Assembly (NCBI GenBank): GCA_963734635.1 | Contig: CAVTIA010000014.1 | Location: 62,001 to 126,000, forward strand | Origin: DATCJA01 sp963734635 | Lineage (GTDB): Bacteria; Acidobacteriota; Vicinamibacteria; Vicinamibacterales; UBA2999 | Reading direction: 5' to 3' | Length of the DNA stretch: 64,000 nt | Shown here: positions 16,711-25,682 of the stretch, in pieces | Position numbering within the stretch: the first letter of the stretch is position 1 | Layout of the letters: every line of letters starts with the position of its first letter | Position numbers and translations under genes: made by a program | The notes under the pieces: generated by a model | Told to the model about the DNA's origin: nothing | The model's database searches: none | Seen by the model: only the letters and a program-made list of their open reading frames with translations

Positions 16711-18477
16711 ATGAATGTTCAACCGGTGCGGCCGCCCAGCGATACCGAGCTCCTCTCGACGCTGTTTGACCTCGGGCGCGAGGTAACGTCCGTGCTCGAG
16801 CTCGAAGAGCTTCTGGCGAAAATTCCGCAGCTCATCGCCCGGCTCACCCGGTTCAACGCATTCTCGGTATACCTGCTCGACGATGCGCGCCACGAGCTGC
16901 GTATTGCGTACGCCGTGGGCTACCCCGATGACGCACTGGCCACGCAGCGGCTCCGCGTCGGACAAGGAGTGGTCGGGGCGGCGGTCGAGGAGGGCCGCCC
17001 TATTCTCGTCAACGACATTCGCCGTGAGCCGCGATATCAGGGTCCGCTTCGCAATATGCTCTCGCAACTCGCGGTGCCGATGCGGCGTAAGGGTCACGTC
17101 ATTGGCGCCTTGAACCTGCTCAGCGAAACGACCGACGCCTTCTCCAGTCAGGACGAAGCGCTCCTGCGCCAGTTTGCGGCGCATGTGGCGGTGGCCATCG
17201 AAAATGCCCGGCTGTTCAAGGCCGAGCGCCAGTACGTGGATACGCTGGAAACGCTTGCAGAAATCGGCCGCGAGATGTCGTCGATTCTCGATCTCGACGT
17301 GCTGCTGACGCGAATCGCGAGCCTCACCAAGCGCCTGATCGACTACCGCACGTTCGGCATCCTCCTGCTTGACGAAGCGTCCCAGGAACTCGACCTGAAG
17401 ATGGCCGTTCGATATGGCGAGGAAGGGACGGTCAAGCGAATGAAGCTCGGACAGGGTCTGGTCGGCTGGGCAGCACTGCACAAGCAACCGGTTCTGGTGC
17501 CGGATGTCTCCAAGGATCCGCGCTACATCAATCTCGTCCCGGACGCGAAATCTGAGCTCGTCATCCCGATGCTCATCAAGGATCGTTGCATCGGTGTGTT
17601 CGATCTGGAGAGCCCCGAGCTGAATGCCTTCACCAAGGAGCACACCGAACTCCTGACTCTCCTGGCGAGCCAGGCGGCCGTGGCGATCGAGAATGCACGT
17701 CTGTATGAAGAAGTACGGCGCAACGAGGAACGGATCGAGAAGGAGCTTCGGTTTGCTCAGCGGGTGCAACTGGCGCTGTTGCCGACCGAGCCGCCTGCAA
17801 AGCTGCGCGAGGCCGATGTGGCCGGCCGATTTTCACCGGCGCGGGAACTGGGTGGCGACCTGCATGACTTTCTTATGCCGGAGCCGCACACGCTCGTCGT
17901 GGCGGTCGGCGACGTGTCGGGAAAAGGCGCTCCTGCAGCGCTCTATGGCGCCTTTGCCGCTGAGCTTGTCCGATCGCGCACCCTTCGGCGTCGATACACA
18001 CCGACGCGATTCAGCGTGGCGGGTGTGCTGCGTGCGATGAACACGATTCTGCACGACCGGCAGCTGGAGGAGTATTACTGCACGTTGTATTACGCCCTCT
18101 TCGACTTCAAGCGTCGATCGGTGACGATGTCGAATTCCGGAATGCCGTACCCGATTCGTTGCTCCGGCGACGACTGCGGTCAGATCGAGCTGCCGGGCGT
18201 TCCACTCGGTTCGTTCCCAGACGTCACCTACGACGAGCTCACACTACCGCTGCAGAGCGGCGACGTGTTCGTCTTCTGTACCGACGGTATCTTCGAAACC
18301 GCGAACGAAACGGGGGAGGAGCTCGGCGCGCGCCGCGTCCGCGAAGTCGTCGCGCGCCATCGCGGTGGCACGGCACGTGAAATAGTGGATGCGATTTTCG
18401 ACGAGGCGAGCGAGTTCCGCGGTCATGCGCCGCACCACGACGACATGACCGCGGTGGCGGTCAAGATCAGGACTTGA
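16711..18477 (+). CDS. GAF-GAF-PP2C (SpoIIE/RsbU-type) serine phosphatase
   Basis: A 588-residue soluble protein. Two GAF domains (about 25-170 and 195-345) each contain a GQGVVG or GQGLVGWA loop and end in VAIENARL. A coiled linker leads to a SpoIIE-type PP2C domain (about 370-588) with metal-binding residues in GGDLHDF, GDVSGKG, FCTDGIFET and HHDDMTAVAV. Such proteins dephosphorylate anti-anti-sigma factors in partner-switching pathways (RsbU-like). No RsbW/RsbV partner is in the window. A consensus -10 precedes the gene. The 3' end overlaps the convergent lipoprotein gene by 11 bases. Confidence 0.93.
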   Translation: MNVQPVRPPSDTELLSTLFDLGREVTSVLELEELLAKIPQLIARLTRFNAFSVYLLDDARHELRIAYAVGYPDDALATQRLRVGQGVVGAAVEEGRPILVNDIRREPRYQGPLRNMLSQLAVPMRRKGHVIGALNLLSETTDAFSSQDEALLRQFAAHVAVAIENARLFKAERQYVDTLETLAEIGREMSSILDLDVLLTRIASLTKRLIDYRTFGILLLDEASQELDLKMAVRYGEEGTVKRMKLGQGLVGWAALHKQPVLVPDVSKDPRYINLVPDAKSELVIPMLIKDRCIGVFDLESPELNAFTKEHTELLTLLASQAAVAIENARLYEEVRRNEERIEKELRFAQRVQLALLPTEPPAKLREADVAGRFSPARELGGDLHDFLMPEPHTLVVAVGDVSGKGAPAALYGAFAAELVRSRTLRRRYTPTRFSVAGVLRAMNTILHDRQLEEYYCTLYYALFDFKRRSVTMSNSGMPYPIRCSGDDCGQIELPGVPLGSFPDVTYDELTLPLQSGDVFVFCTDGIFETANETGEELGARRVREVVARHRGGTAREIVDAIFDEASEFRGHAPHHDDMTAVAVKIRT

Positions 18478-18817
18478 CCTTCCGGTCCTCTTCCTGCAGG
18501 TGAAGGCCAACCGATCGACCTCCGAGCACCGCAAATTCGGTGATCCGTCCCTTTACTTGGACCTTGGTACCACGTGCCGGCGCGCCGCGGCCTGAACGCG
18601 AAAGCACGGTGATTTCGCCGCTGCCATCATCGACGTTGTACAGCTGGAACGGAACGAGTGGAAGGCCCCAGCTGCTGGTGACCACGCCATTCACGCTGAC
18701 CGACTTCGTCGCGTATCTCCCCGGCTCGTCCTTCAGTTCGGCAACCCTGACGCCGCGAGCTGCGCAGCCCGCAAGAAGAAGAACGCTGACGAGCGCGACC
18801 GCAAATGCTTTTTTCAT
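18467..18817 (-). CDS. Small lipoprotein with OB-fold-like domain
   Basis: A 116-residue protein with a lipoprotein signal (MKKAFAVALVSVLLLAGC) and mature N-terminal Cys18. The rest resembles a bacterial OB-fold: LKDEPGRYATKSVSVNGVVTSS, YNVDDGSGEITVLSRSG, PARGTKVQVKGRI. Such periplasmic OB lipoproteins are described as binding small ligands or peptides, but no ligand can be predicted. I prefer the ATG at 18817 because it gives a clean signal peptide; the frame extends upstream to 19021 without one. Confidence 0.75.
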   Translation of the reverse strand: MKKAFAVALVSVLLLAGCAARGVRVAELKDEPGRYATKSVSVNGVVTSSWGLPLVPFQLYNVDDGSGEITVLSRSGRGAPARGTKVQVKGRITEFAVLGGRSVGLHLQEEDRKVKS

Positions 18818-19071
18818 ATCGGCTCCACAAGGTCGCGCCCAATCGCAATCGAACCGGGATGCGCGATGCCAGCGCCTGCCTGAATGAGACATCCCGTGAC
18901 TGAGCGCGACCGCAGAGCCACTGTTCAAGTCTCGTACCCGCCCTGGCGAGCGCTTTTCCCCTGTCTTTGCGCCAATCTGCGAACTCGGAGCGTCCTCGGC
19001 GGAGGGCAGGGCTGACCTCAACTCACCCGATTTCTTGGTTCGCGAAACCGTCAGAGTTTAGGGAGGAAATC

Positions 19072-19516
19072 ATGGCATTTGGAAAGCGGCGAGCGGCCGT
19101 CGCTGCCGTGGTCGTGGTCTGTGGAGCGATGGCGCTTGTTCCTTTCGTGTCGGCACAGACCTTAGATCGCGATCTCTGGTACGACGTGTTTCGTGCGTTT
19201 GGTGCCGGATCCGAAATCGGCGTGGCGGTGCGCGAATTGTCAAACGATGAAGTCTCGAAAGGCGGGCTCGAGAGAGCGCGTGGCGTGTACGTCCAGAGCG
19301 TCCGCGAGGGCAGCCCCGCGGCACACGCCGACATCCACCGAGGCGACCTCAGGTCGGAGTCGACGCCGAGCGGCTCCACGAGCGGTGCTGGACTTTCGAG
19401 TGGTCGGCGACAGGAAAGAAGTGACGCTCGCTATCAGAACTGCTGCTGAAGCGCGCGAGAGTCTCCGATCATGTCGATTGAAAAAGTATCGAAGTTGTCC
19501 GACGCCCGCCGCATAG
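19072..19516 (+). pseudogene. Secreted PDZ-domain protein, disrupted by frameshifts
   Basis: The start at 19072 has a strong GGGAGG five bases upstream, and the first frame encodes a signal peptide (VVVVCGAMALVPFVSAQ) and a PDZ-like stretch (IGVAVREL ... GVYVQSVREGSPAAHADIHRGDL). The PDZ sequence then jumps: VGVDAERLHE is in a second frame, and VLDFRVVGDRKEVTLAIRTAAE is in a third, ending at 19516. The first frame itself stops at 19449. At least two indels lie between about 19352 and 19400. Either the gene is decaying or the assembly is wrong here. Confidence 0.65.
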
Positions 19517-19643
19517 CCGAGGCGGAGCCACGCGTGCGGACACCTCGGCCCTTAAGGTGTCGGCACCGGAGAACCGCGGCTGTAGAAGAAAGGTTTTCCG
19601 AGGCCAGCGTTTAATGCGATATCAAGGGCGAGGCCGTGGCTGG

Positions 19644-20801
19644 TTATGCGGGTCGCGCCGCAGATGGCTGAGAGGCGCTCGCCGCTGCCGGCCAGCCGGA
19701 GACCGCCATCGAGACCTGCGCAGCGATGAGTGCGGCCACTGCTTGCAGTGTCGCGTCGTGTTCTCGCTTCGATCGACTCTCGAAGGCCAGGACGCCGATG
19801 CAGCCGTCTGGACCAAACATCGGGGCGACGATGGCGCCAGCACTCTTTTCAGTACTACCCACGGTGGCAACGCCACCGGTGCGCCACGCCTTCGCGGCCG
19901 CGTTGTCCGCGTCACGCGCGATTGGTCCAAACCGCGACAGCGTCTGCGGCGTGTACCCGTGTCCCAGTACGGCGAACAGTTGCTCGCCCGCGCCGAGCCA
20001 CAACGTCGCACCTGAGGCATCCAGAATCGAAGCCGCGCGCCCGAGGAGCTCGGAAAGTGCCGCGGTTTCGGCGACGCGCGAGAGGTCCGTGCATAGTGCT
20101 GCGGTCGCCGCGAGATCGACCGATGGTCCGAGCGTCGCGCGTGGCGCCGAAGCGGGTAAATCCGCCTCCACCTTTTCGACAGTCTCCGTGCTCGGAGCGG
20201 CGCTCGATGCGGGGACGACGGACAACAGCACGACAACGACAGCGAACCACGCCAGCGTCGCCAGCCCAAGGACAATCCATCGTTCGCGCTCGAACGCGGC
20301 CCGCTCCGCGCGATTCCGGCTCCGTTCGGAGGTCCGCACCTCGTGAAGGCCTGCCGAAATCGCGTCGACGCTGTTGCGGCCGTCGCTGAAAATGACGTCT
20401 GCGGCCATCAGTTCCTGGCCGAGCGTCAGGTTCTCGCGAATTCGCTCATCGGCGGCCACGAGCGCTTTCCGCGTAGCGCCGATTGAATCGAAGGTCTTTA
20501 TGGCGTCAGCCGTGCGGAGCGATGGTCGTACCGCTGCAAGCTCACGGTTGAGCTGTTCGAGGAGCATGGTCATCCGCTCGAACCATGGCTCGTCAAGCTG
20601 TCCGGGCGCGACGTAGCCCTGCTGCGCGGTTCCAATTGCGACGACCGTAGTCGCGATACCGTCGAGGCGCTCCGCGAGCGCATCATCGGCGGCGGTCAGC
20701 TCAACAGTGCGACGCTGAATGTCCCAGAGGAAAAACGTGGCGGCGAGGCTGGCGGTAAGCAGAAAGGTAAGGATTGAGATTCGGACTGCGCGCTTCCGCA
20801 T
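19644..20801 (-). CDS. Membrane sensor protein with CHASE-like extracytoplasmic and GAF-like domains
   Basis: A 385-residue protein. An N-terminal membrane helix (SILTFLLTASLAATFFLW) and a second at about 170-190 (WIVLGLATLAWFAVVVVLLS) bracket a helical periplasmic domain similar to CHASE3/4HB sensors. After a Pro/Ala-rich linker, a GAF-like domain (about 225-370) reads ASGATLWLGAGEQLFAVLGHG and APMFGPDGCIGVLAFES. There is no kinase, cyclase or methyl-accepting domain, so its output must be through protein contact. It ends in a low-complexity Ala/Ser tail. The gene lies 42 bases downstream of the porin on the same strand. Confidence 0.75.
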   Translation of the reverse strand: MRKRAVRISILTFLLTASLAATFFLWDIQRRTVELTAADDALAERLDGIATTVVAIGTAQQGYVAPGQLDEPWFERMTMLLEQLNRELAAVRPSLRTADAIKTFDSIGATRKALVAADERIRENLTLGQELMAADVIFSDGRNSVDAISAGLHEVRTSERSRNRAERAAFERERWIVLGLATLAWFAVVVVLLSVVPASSAAPSTETVEKVEADLPASAPRATLGPSVDLAATAALCTDLSRVAETAALSELLGRAASILDASGATLWLGAGEQLFAVLGHGYTPQTLSRFGPIARDADNAAAKAWRTGGVATVGSTEKSAGAIVAPMFGPDGCIGVLAFESRSKREHDATLQAVAALIAAQVSMAVSGWPAAASASQPSAARPA

Positions 20802-20843
20802 GCCGCCAACAGGATAACCGAAGAGGCCGAGTCGGCGAACGTG

Positions 20844-22034
20844 TTACCAGCCGACGCGCAGGCCTGTTGTCCATGACGCGCCAGAATACTCACCGCCGTC
20901 CTGGGCACGGTCGTTCATGTCGGCGAGCTGCAGGCCGGTCTGCAATTTCAGCTTCTGACCGTAGAAGAAGTAATTTGCGCCCAGGTAGAGCTCGTTGTAC
21001 TCATCGCCTCGACCTCTGACGATGCGGTTTTCGTACGTCCCGAGCAAGAGACCGTTCGGATCCTCGCTGCCGAGGAACGTATATCGGCCGATCACTTGAA
21101 GCTTGTCGGTAATGTTGACGTAGGGCATGGCCATGACGCCCCAGATGTCGCTCTGGCCCAAATAACCCGCTGCGGTCGATACGTCGGTGCGCAGGCCCCA
21201 ACGGGTACTTTCGAGCTTCAAATTGATCGACAGGATGTCTTCCAGCTGCCGCGTGAACGTGTTGCGCACGTCCGGTGTCTGGTGCACGTAGTTGCCGCTC
21301 AATAAGGCTTCCTTCACCCCGAACGCATCCGCGAAGTCGTAACCGACGACCGCGAGAGTGGCGACGCCTCCGTTGAACTCGCCGAACTCCTTATTGGCCT
21401 GGCCCGCCGAATATGTGGTGAGCCTGTAGTTCCATCGCGCGATTCTTCCCGCCACGCCGACTCCGGGCAGATACTCCTGCGGAAACCAGATGTTGTTGGT
21501 CAAGTTGCTGCGATCGATCGTGAGCAGTTCTTTCGACGACGTCGCGCCGTCCATGGTGTACGGGATGCTCTGCTTGCCGGCCGTGATTGCCAGCCGCGCG
21601 CTCTTGCTCCACTGCACGTACGCGTCGGTGATCCGCATGTACAGGGGGTCTATTTCCTGGGGATTTAGTTCCGCTTCGACATGGAGGGTGTAATAGCGAA
21701 ACAGGGTTACGCGCGGGCCGACACGAAAGCGCCGGGTATTCCACTCGTCAAGGTCCCCCTGGTCGGCATTGACGCCTACGAACTCGTGCTGGAACCGCCC
21801 GCTGAACAGGATCCGCTGCACAACGCGGTTCGACCTGTCGTCGTACAGAGTGGTGAACTGCTGCCAGATTTTGTCGTAGGTCGATTGGGTGTCGGAGCCG
21901 GTCGAAGGGGCAGGTCCCGGTTGGGTTGGTTGCGGCGTCGCGGGCTTGGCCGTTGTCGTCTGGGCCGCCGCCGTCGAGAGCGGCAGGACGGATAGCCACA
22001 GCGCCCCGGCCAGGCAAAATCTCCTCATACTCAT
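20844..22034 (-). CDS. Phosphate-selective-type porin (OprP/OprO family)
   Basis: An outer-membrane beta-barrel of about 396 residues. It has a signal peptide (RRFCLAGALWLSVLPLSTAAAQ), a Pro/Thr-rich linker and repeated amphipathic strands (FSGRFQHEFVG, WNTRRFRVGPRVTLF, YYTLHVEAELN, DAYVQWSKS, GKQSIPYTMDG). The barrel closes with WTTGLRVGW, ending in an aromatic residue as expected. The family takes up phosphate or pyrophosphate, although many distant members have other substrates. It is divergent from a PhoB-type regulator and its kinase. The ATG at 22034 or 22028 fits best; a GTG at 22049 is also in frame. Confidence 0.83.
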   Translation of the reverse strand: MSMRRFCLAGALWLSVLPLSTAAAQTTTAKPATPQPTQPGPAPSTGSDTQSTYDKIWQQFTTLYDDRSNRVVQRILFSGRFQHEFVGVNADQGDLDEWNTRRFRVGPRVTLFRYYTLHVEAELNPQEIDPLYMRITDAYVQWSKSARLAITAGKQSIPYTMDGATSSKELLTIDRSNLTNNIWFPQEYLPGVGVAGRIARWNYRLTTYSAGQANKEFGEFNGGVATLAVVGYDFADAFGVKEALLSGNYVHQTPDVRNTFTRQLEDILSINLKLESTRWGLRTDVSTAAGYLGQSDIWGVMAMPYVNITDKLQVIGRYTFLGSEDPNGLLLGTYENRIVRGRGDEYNELYLGANYFFYGQKLKLQTGLQLADMNDRAQDGGEYSGASWTTGLRVGW

Positions 22035-22075
22035 GAACTTGTAAAGCACTGAGATTTCATCAAAATGTCGCAGGT

Positions 22076-22091
22076 GTTACGTTTGCGTAAC
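22076..22091. promoter_or_regulatory. Inverted repeat between porin and response-regulator genes
   Basis: GTTACG and CGTAAC form a perfect 6-bp dyad around TTTG, 42 bases upstream of the porin start. It is a candidate operator for the adjacent PhoB-type regulator; no binding evidence exists. Confidence 0.4.
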
Positions 22092-22179
22092 GCCCTATTT
22101 CGGAGGACCGCACCTCTTCCGTTCGCAGTGCGGTTCTTCCTGATTCCGAAACCGGACCCCCCTACCACTGAGCGTAGGA

Positions 22180-22207
22180 TTGCCCTCCCGTGTAAACGGG
22201 GTATGCT
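22180..22207 (+). promoter_or_regulatory. Candidate promoter with a dyad in the spacer, upstream of the response regulator
   Basis: TTGCCC (22180-22185) and TATGCT (22202-22207) are separated by 16 bases, and the start codon follows at 22226. The spacer holds the perfect dyad CCCGT-GTAA-ACGGG (22187-22200), a position where a bound regulator could control polymerase. Confidence 0.45.
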
Positions 22208-22225
22208 GACTTCCCGCGGGCGAAT

Positions 22226-22909
22226 ATGGACAGCATTCTGCTCGTCGAAGACGAATACGCGCTTCGAATGACCTTGGGCGACCGTTTGCGGAAAGAGGGC
22301 TACGTTGTCGACTGCGCGGCGGATGGTGAAGAGGGCTTTATCAAAGCCACACAACTCCCGTTCGATCTGATCGTCCTCGACCTGATGCTGCCGCGGCGCG
22401 ACGGTCTCGACGTATGCAGTGGCATCCGCCAGTCGGGCCTGATAACCCCGATTCTGATGCTCACTGCGCGCGGCCGGACGCCCGATAAAGTCGCTGGCCT
22501 GAAGCTTGGTGCCGACGACTACCTCACCAAGCCATTCAAGATGCCGGAACTGCTGGCGCGAATCGAAGCGCTGCTGAGGCGCGGGCCGACAAGGCCCGCG
22601 CCTCCTCCAGCCGTGTACGAATTTGGCAATGTCAGCGTGGATCTCCGAGGAACCGAGGTCGTTCGTCATGGCGAAAGGGTCAATCTCTCGGCCCGTGAAT
22701 TTCAGCTTCTTCGGTTCTTTCTGGAAAACGAGGGCGTGACGCTCTCCCGTCAGGATCTTTTGACGCGCGTCTGGGGCTACAGCGCCTCTACGTTCACCCG
22801 GACGGTGGATGTGCACGTTGCCAGCCTGCGCCAGAAGCTCGAAGACGACCCCAGGCGACCGCGGTTTTTCGTCACGGTGCAGGGACTGGGATACAAGTTC
22901 AAACCCTAG
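22226..22909 (+). CDS. OmpR/PhoB-family response regulator
   Basis: A 227-residue regulator. The receiver domain (about 1-115) has acidic pocket residues in LLVEDEYALR, phosphoacceptor Asp in LIVLDLMLPRRDG and Lys in YLTKPFK. The winged-helix DNA-binding domain (about 130-225) contains LSAREFQLLRFFLEN, SRQDLLTRVWGY and TRTVDVHVASLRQKLEDDP. Its kinase follows 9 bases downstream. The divergent porin is the obvious target; whether the signal is phosphate starvation is inference. Confidence 0.95.
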   Translation: MDSILLVEDEYALRMTLGDRLRKEGYVVDCAADGEEGFIKATQLPFDLIVLDLMLPRRDGLDVCSGIRQSGLITPILMLTARGRTPDKVAGLKLGADDYLTKPFKMPELLARIEALLRRGPTRPAPPPAVYEFGNVSVDLRGTEVVRHGERVNLSAREFQLLRFFLENEGVTLSRQDLLTRVWGYSASTFTRTVDVHVASLRQKLEDDPRRPRFFVTVQGLGYKFKP

Positions 22910-22918
22910 CTGAGTTAT

Positions 22919-24823
22919 ATGAAAGCTTTCAAGGACCGCGCCGGGCTCGGGGTGGTGCTGCTCGTAACGGCGGCAGTGATCGTCGGGTTGGCCGTCCTCC
23001 AGTATCGATGGAACCGCCAGTCGAGCGACGCGACGGGCGTCCGACTGGCCGACGCCCTCCAGCTTTCCATGATCAACTGGCACCTCGACCTTTTTCGCAA
23101 CCTTTCAGAAGTATGTCTGACGATCCGGATGGCGGCGGAATTTTCGCCAGACGATGATTTCAACCAGTTCGCGGAACGGTTTGCGGAATGGCGATCGATC
23201 GCCAGATATCCCGACCTGGTCGCTGATGTCTACGTGATCGATGGCACACCGCCGGACGGGGGCCCGCGCACGTTCCGATTGGATCCGGACACCGGCAGCT
23301 TTGCCGGCGTGCAATCGCCGCAGGCTCTTGGCACATTGGCGGGAGATCTGAAGTCTGCCCTGCCCCTTGTGACGGAGTCGGGTTCCGAACCGGGTGCCGG
23401 CACGCAGCTGACGGAGAGCTTCTACAACATCGGTGCTGCGCTGCGGGACTGGCGGTTCGATCCGGCCGTTCCCGCGTTGATTCGGCCTCTGAACCAGAAC
23501 GCCGCGTCATCGCGCACTCGTGTGTCGGGCCGTCCGGCGAGTCAATGGCTCGTCATTCAACTCGACGAGGCTGTGCTGAGTTCTCGCATTCTCCCCGATC
23601 TCGCGCACAGGTACTTCCAGGGAACCGACGGGCTCGACTATGAGGTGGCTGTCGTGGGCGGAACGTCGCCGCGCCGCGTAATCTACGCGTCCGATCCCGG
23701 GTTTGGGGAAGTGGAGGTCGTCGACGCCGACGGCCGAATGGACTTGTTTGGGCGTGCATCAGACCAGACGTCCCGACCGCCGATCGCCATTTTTCACCGG
23801 ACGTCGGACAACAGCGGACCGACGGCCGCCGTTGGAATTACCTGGTTTCCGCTTCTCCGTCAGACTCCGGCGCAAGACGACTGGCAGCTCGTGGTCAGGC
23901 ACAGGCGAGGCGGTCCGCTCGGCGCGTTCGTCACCGACGCGCGTCGCCGCGGCCTCGCGCTGAGTTTCGGCGCGCTCTTTCTCCTGGTGCTCGCCATGTC
24001 GATGCTCGTCATCACGAGCATCCGCGCGCAGCGTTTCGCACGCCTGCAGATGGATTTCGTTACAGCGGTCTCACACGAGTTGCGGACGCCGTTGACGATC
24101 ATCGGATCGGCCGCCGATAACATCGCCAACGGTGTCGTCGACACCCAGCCCCGGCTGCGCGAATACGGCTCGGTCATGGCTGAGGAAGTCGGTCGGCTTT
24201 CCGGCCTCGTCGAACGCGTGCTGTTGTTCGCGGCGACGCGCGATGGACAGCAGCGGTACGTGATGCAGTCGTTGTTGCCGTCGGAGATCGTTGATGCAGC
24301 ACTGGCGAGCACCGAAGGATTGATTCGGGCGGCGCAGTTCACGATCGAACGAGACGTCCCTCCCGATTTACCGGCTATCACGGGCGAGCGTATGGCCGTT
24401 TCGCAGTGCGTCGAGAATTTGATCACCAACGCGCTCAAGTACAGCAGGGATGAGCGCTGGATTGGGATTCGGGCGCGGCTCGTCAACGACGGCAAAGGGA
24501 ATTCCCACGTGCACATCGAGGTAACCGATCGCGGTATTGGCATCGCGCGAGAGGATCTGCCACACGTCTTCGAACCGTTCTATCGCAGCCCGTCCGTTCG
24601 GCGCTCTCAGATCCACGGGACGGGTCTCGGCCTGGCGCTCGCCCGCCAGGTGGCCGAGTCAATGGGAGGCTCGCTGAGCGTCGCCAGCCGGCCCGGTCAC
24701 GGAAGCACCTTCACACTTTCGCTGCGGTGTGCGGGTGACGCTGCACCAACCGCCGCGCCCGGGGACGTCCAGGGTCCCCTTTTTACAACCTCCTTACACC
24801 CTCCACGCCCCAGCGCGGGATGA
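22919..24823 (+). CDS. Two-component sensor histidine kinase
   Basis: A 634-residue membrane kinase. One N-terminal helix (VVLLVTAAVIVGLAVLQY) and one at about 340-362 (ALSFGALFLLVLAMSMLVITSI) bracket an extracytoplasmic sensor of about 310 residues that I do not recognise. HisKA follows with SHELRTPLTII, then HATPase with ENLITNALKYS, DRGIGIAREDLPHVFEPF and GTGLGLALARQVAESMGG. It pairs with the upstream PhoB-type regulator. The large periplasmic domain is unlike the short N-terminus of classical PhoR, so the ligand is open. Confidence 0.93.
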   Translation: MKAFKDRAGLGVVLLVTAAVIVGLAVLQYRWNRQSSDATGVRLADALQLSMINWHLDLFRNLSEVCLTIRMAAEFSPDDDFNQFAERFAEWRSIARYPDLVADVYVIDGTPPDGGPRTFRLDPDTGSFAGVQSPQALGTLAGDLKSALPLVTESGSEPGAGTQLTESFYNIGAALRDWRFDPAVPALIRPLNQNAASSRTRVSGRPASQWLVIQLDEAVLSSRILPDLAHRYFQGTDGLDYEVAVVGGTSPRRVIYASDPGFGEVEVVDADGRMDLFGRASDQTSRPPIAIFHRTSDNSGPTAAVGITWFPLLRQTPAQDDWQLVVRHRRGGPLGAFVTDARRRGLALSFGALFLLVLAMSMLVITSIRAQRFARLQMDFVTAVSHELRTPLTIIGSAADNIANGVVDTQPRLREYGSVMAEEVGRLSGLVERVLLFAATRDGQQRYVMQSLLPSEIVDAALASTEGLIRAAQFTIERDVPPDLPAITGERMAVSQCVENLITNALKYSRDERWIGIRARLVNDGKGNSHVHIEVTDRGIGIAREDLPHVFEPFYRSPSVRRSQIHGTGLGLALARQVAESMGGSLSVASRPGHGSTFTLSLRCAGDAAPTAAPGDVQGPLFTTSLHPPRPSAG

Positions 24824-24907
24824 CCTCTCCGGGCTGCCCTGCAGGCCGCAACAGACGAGAATCCTGGTAGTCGCGTCCTACGTGAGCTTGTGAAATCGGT
24901 TCTGTGA

Positions 24908-25669
24908 TTAGTAGACCGGCAGATACGGCGTGAGCCACTGGGCGATGATCGTGAAGCGGTTGGTGAAGATCAGCAACCCGATCACGATCAGCAGAGCGCC
25001 CGACGCCAGCTCAATCTTGTGGTAGTGATGTCGAATCCGGGCAAAGGCGGCAAAGAACCGATCGATCGCGAGGGCCGTCGCAAGGAATGGGACACCCAGC
25101 CCCAGCGAATACGCCGACAGCAGGCGGACTCCATCGCCCACCGTATCCTGTGCCGCAGCGACGGCCAGAATTCCCGCGAGAATGGGCCCGATGCACGGTG
25201 TCCATCCAAACGCAAATGCAATTCCGACAAGAGTCGCTCCCAGCATGCCGGCCGGCCGCCTCGTCGTCTGAACGCGCTTCTCCTGGTAGAGCCACTCGAT
25301 GCGGAAAACCCCCATTGTGTGCAGGCCGAAGATGATGATGATCGCGCCGGCAATTCTGCTGAGGATCGTCAACCGCGACATCAGATACTGGCCGACCGCA
25401 CTGGCCGACGCGCCGAGTGCCACGAACACAATTGAAAATCCAAGAATGAACGCGAGTGAGGCCAGCACGATGCGCCGGCGGGTCGCAGGCGGAGCTACTG
25501 TGGCGACAGCAGCGCCGCCGGACGTCACTACCGCGCCGCCGCGCATCTCGTCGAGCGAGAGACCTGAGACGTAAGAGAGGTATCCCGGAATCAGCGGAAG
25601 CACGCAGGGCGAAATGAAGGACAGTAGTCCTGCACCGAACGCCGCAAGCAGGGTTACGTTTTCTTCCAT
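24908..25669 (-). CDS. ccdA: Cytochrome c biogenesis/thiol-reductant transport protein CcdA
   Basis: A 253-residue protein with six predicted membrane helices and the two conserved CcdA cysteine motifs, FISPCVLPLIPGY near residue 21 and GWTPCIGPILAG near 155. CcdA moves reducing equivalents from cytoplasmic thioredoxin to periplasmic thiol proteins, for example in cytochrome c maturation. A short Gly/Ala/Pro loop (about 48-65) after the first motif is longer than usual. It follows the nuoG homologue by 13 bases on the same strand and is probably cotranscribed. No CcsA, ResA or cytochrome genes are in the window. Confidence 0.93.
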   Translation of the reverse strand: MEENVTLLAAFGAGLLSFISPCVLPLIPGYLSYVSGLSLDEMRGGAVVTSGGAAVATVAPPATRRRIVLASLAFILGFSIVFVALGASASAVGQYLMSRLTILSRIAGAIIIIFGLHTMGVFRIEWLYQEKRVQTTRRPAGMLGATLVGIAFAFGWTPCIGPILAGILAVAAAQDTVGDGVRLLSAYSLGLGVPFLATALAIDRFFAAFARIRHHYHKIELASGALLIVIGLLIFTNRFTIIAQWLTPYLPVY

Positions 25670-25682
25670 TCGTTTTCTCTGG

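Noticed and set aside
22031..23083. A 350-codon open frame on the minus strand
   Set aside because: It is antisense to the response regulator and kinase start; the translation is rich in His, Arg and Gln and shows no fold or motif.
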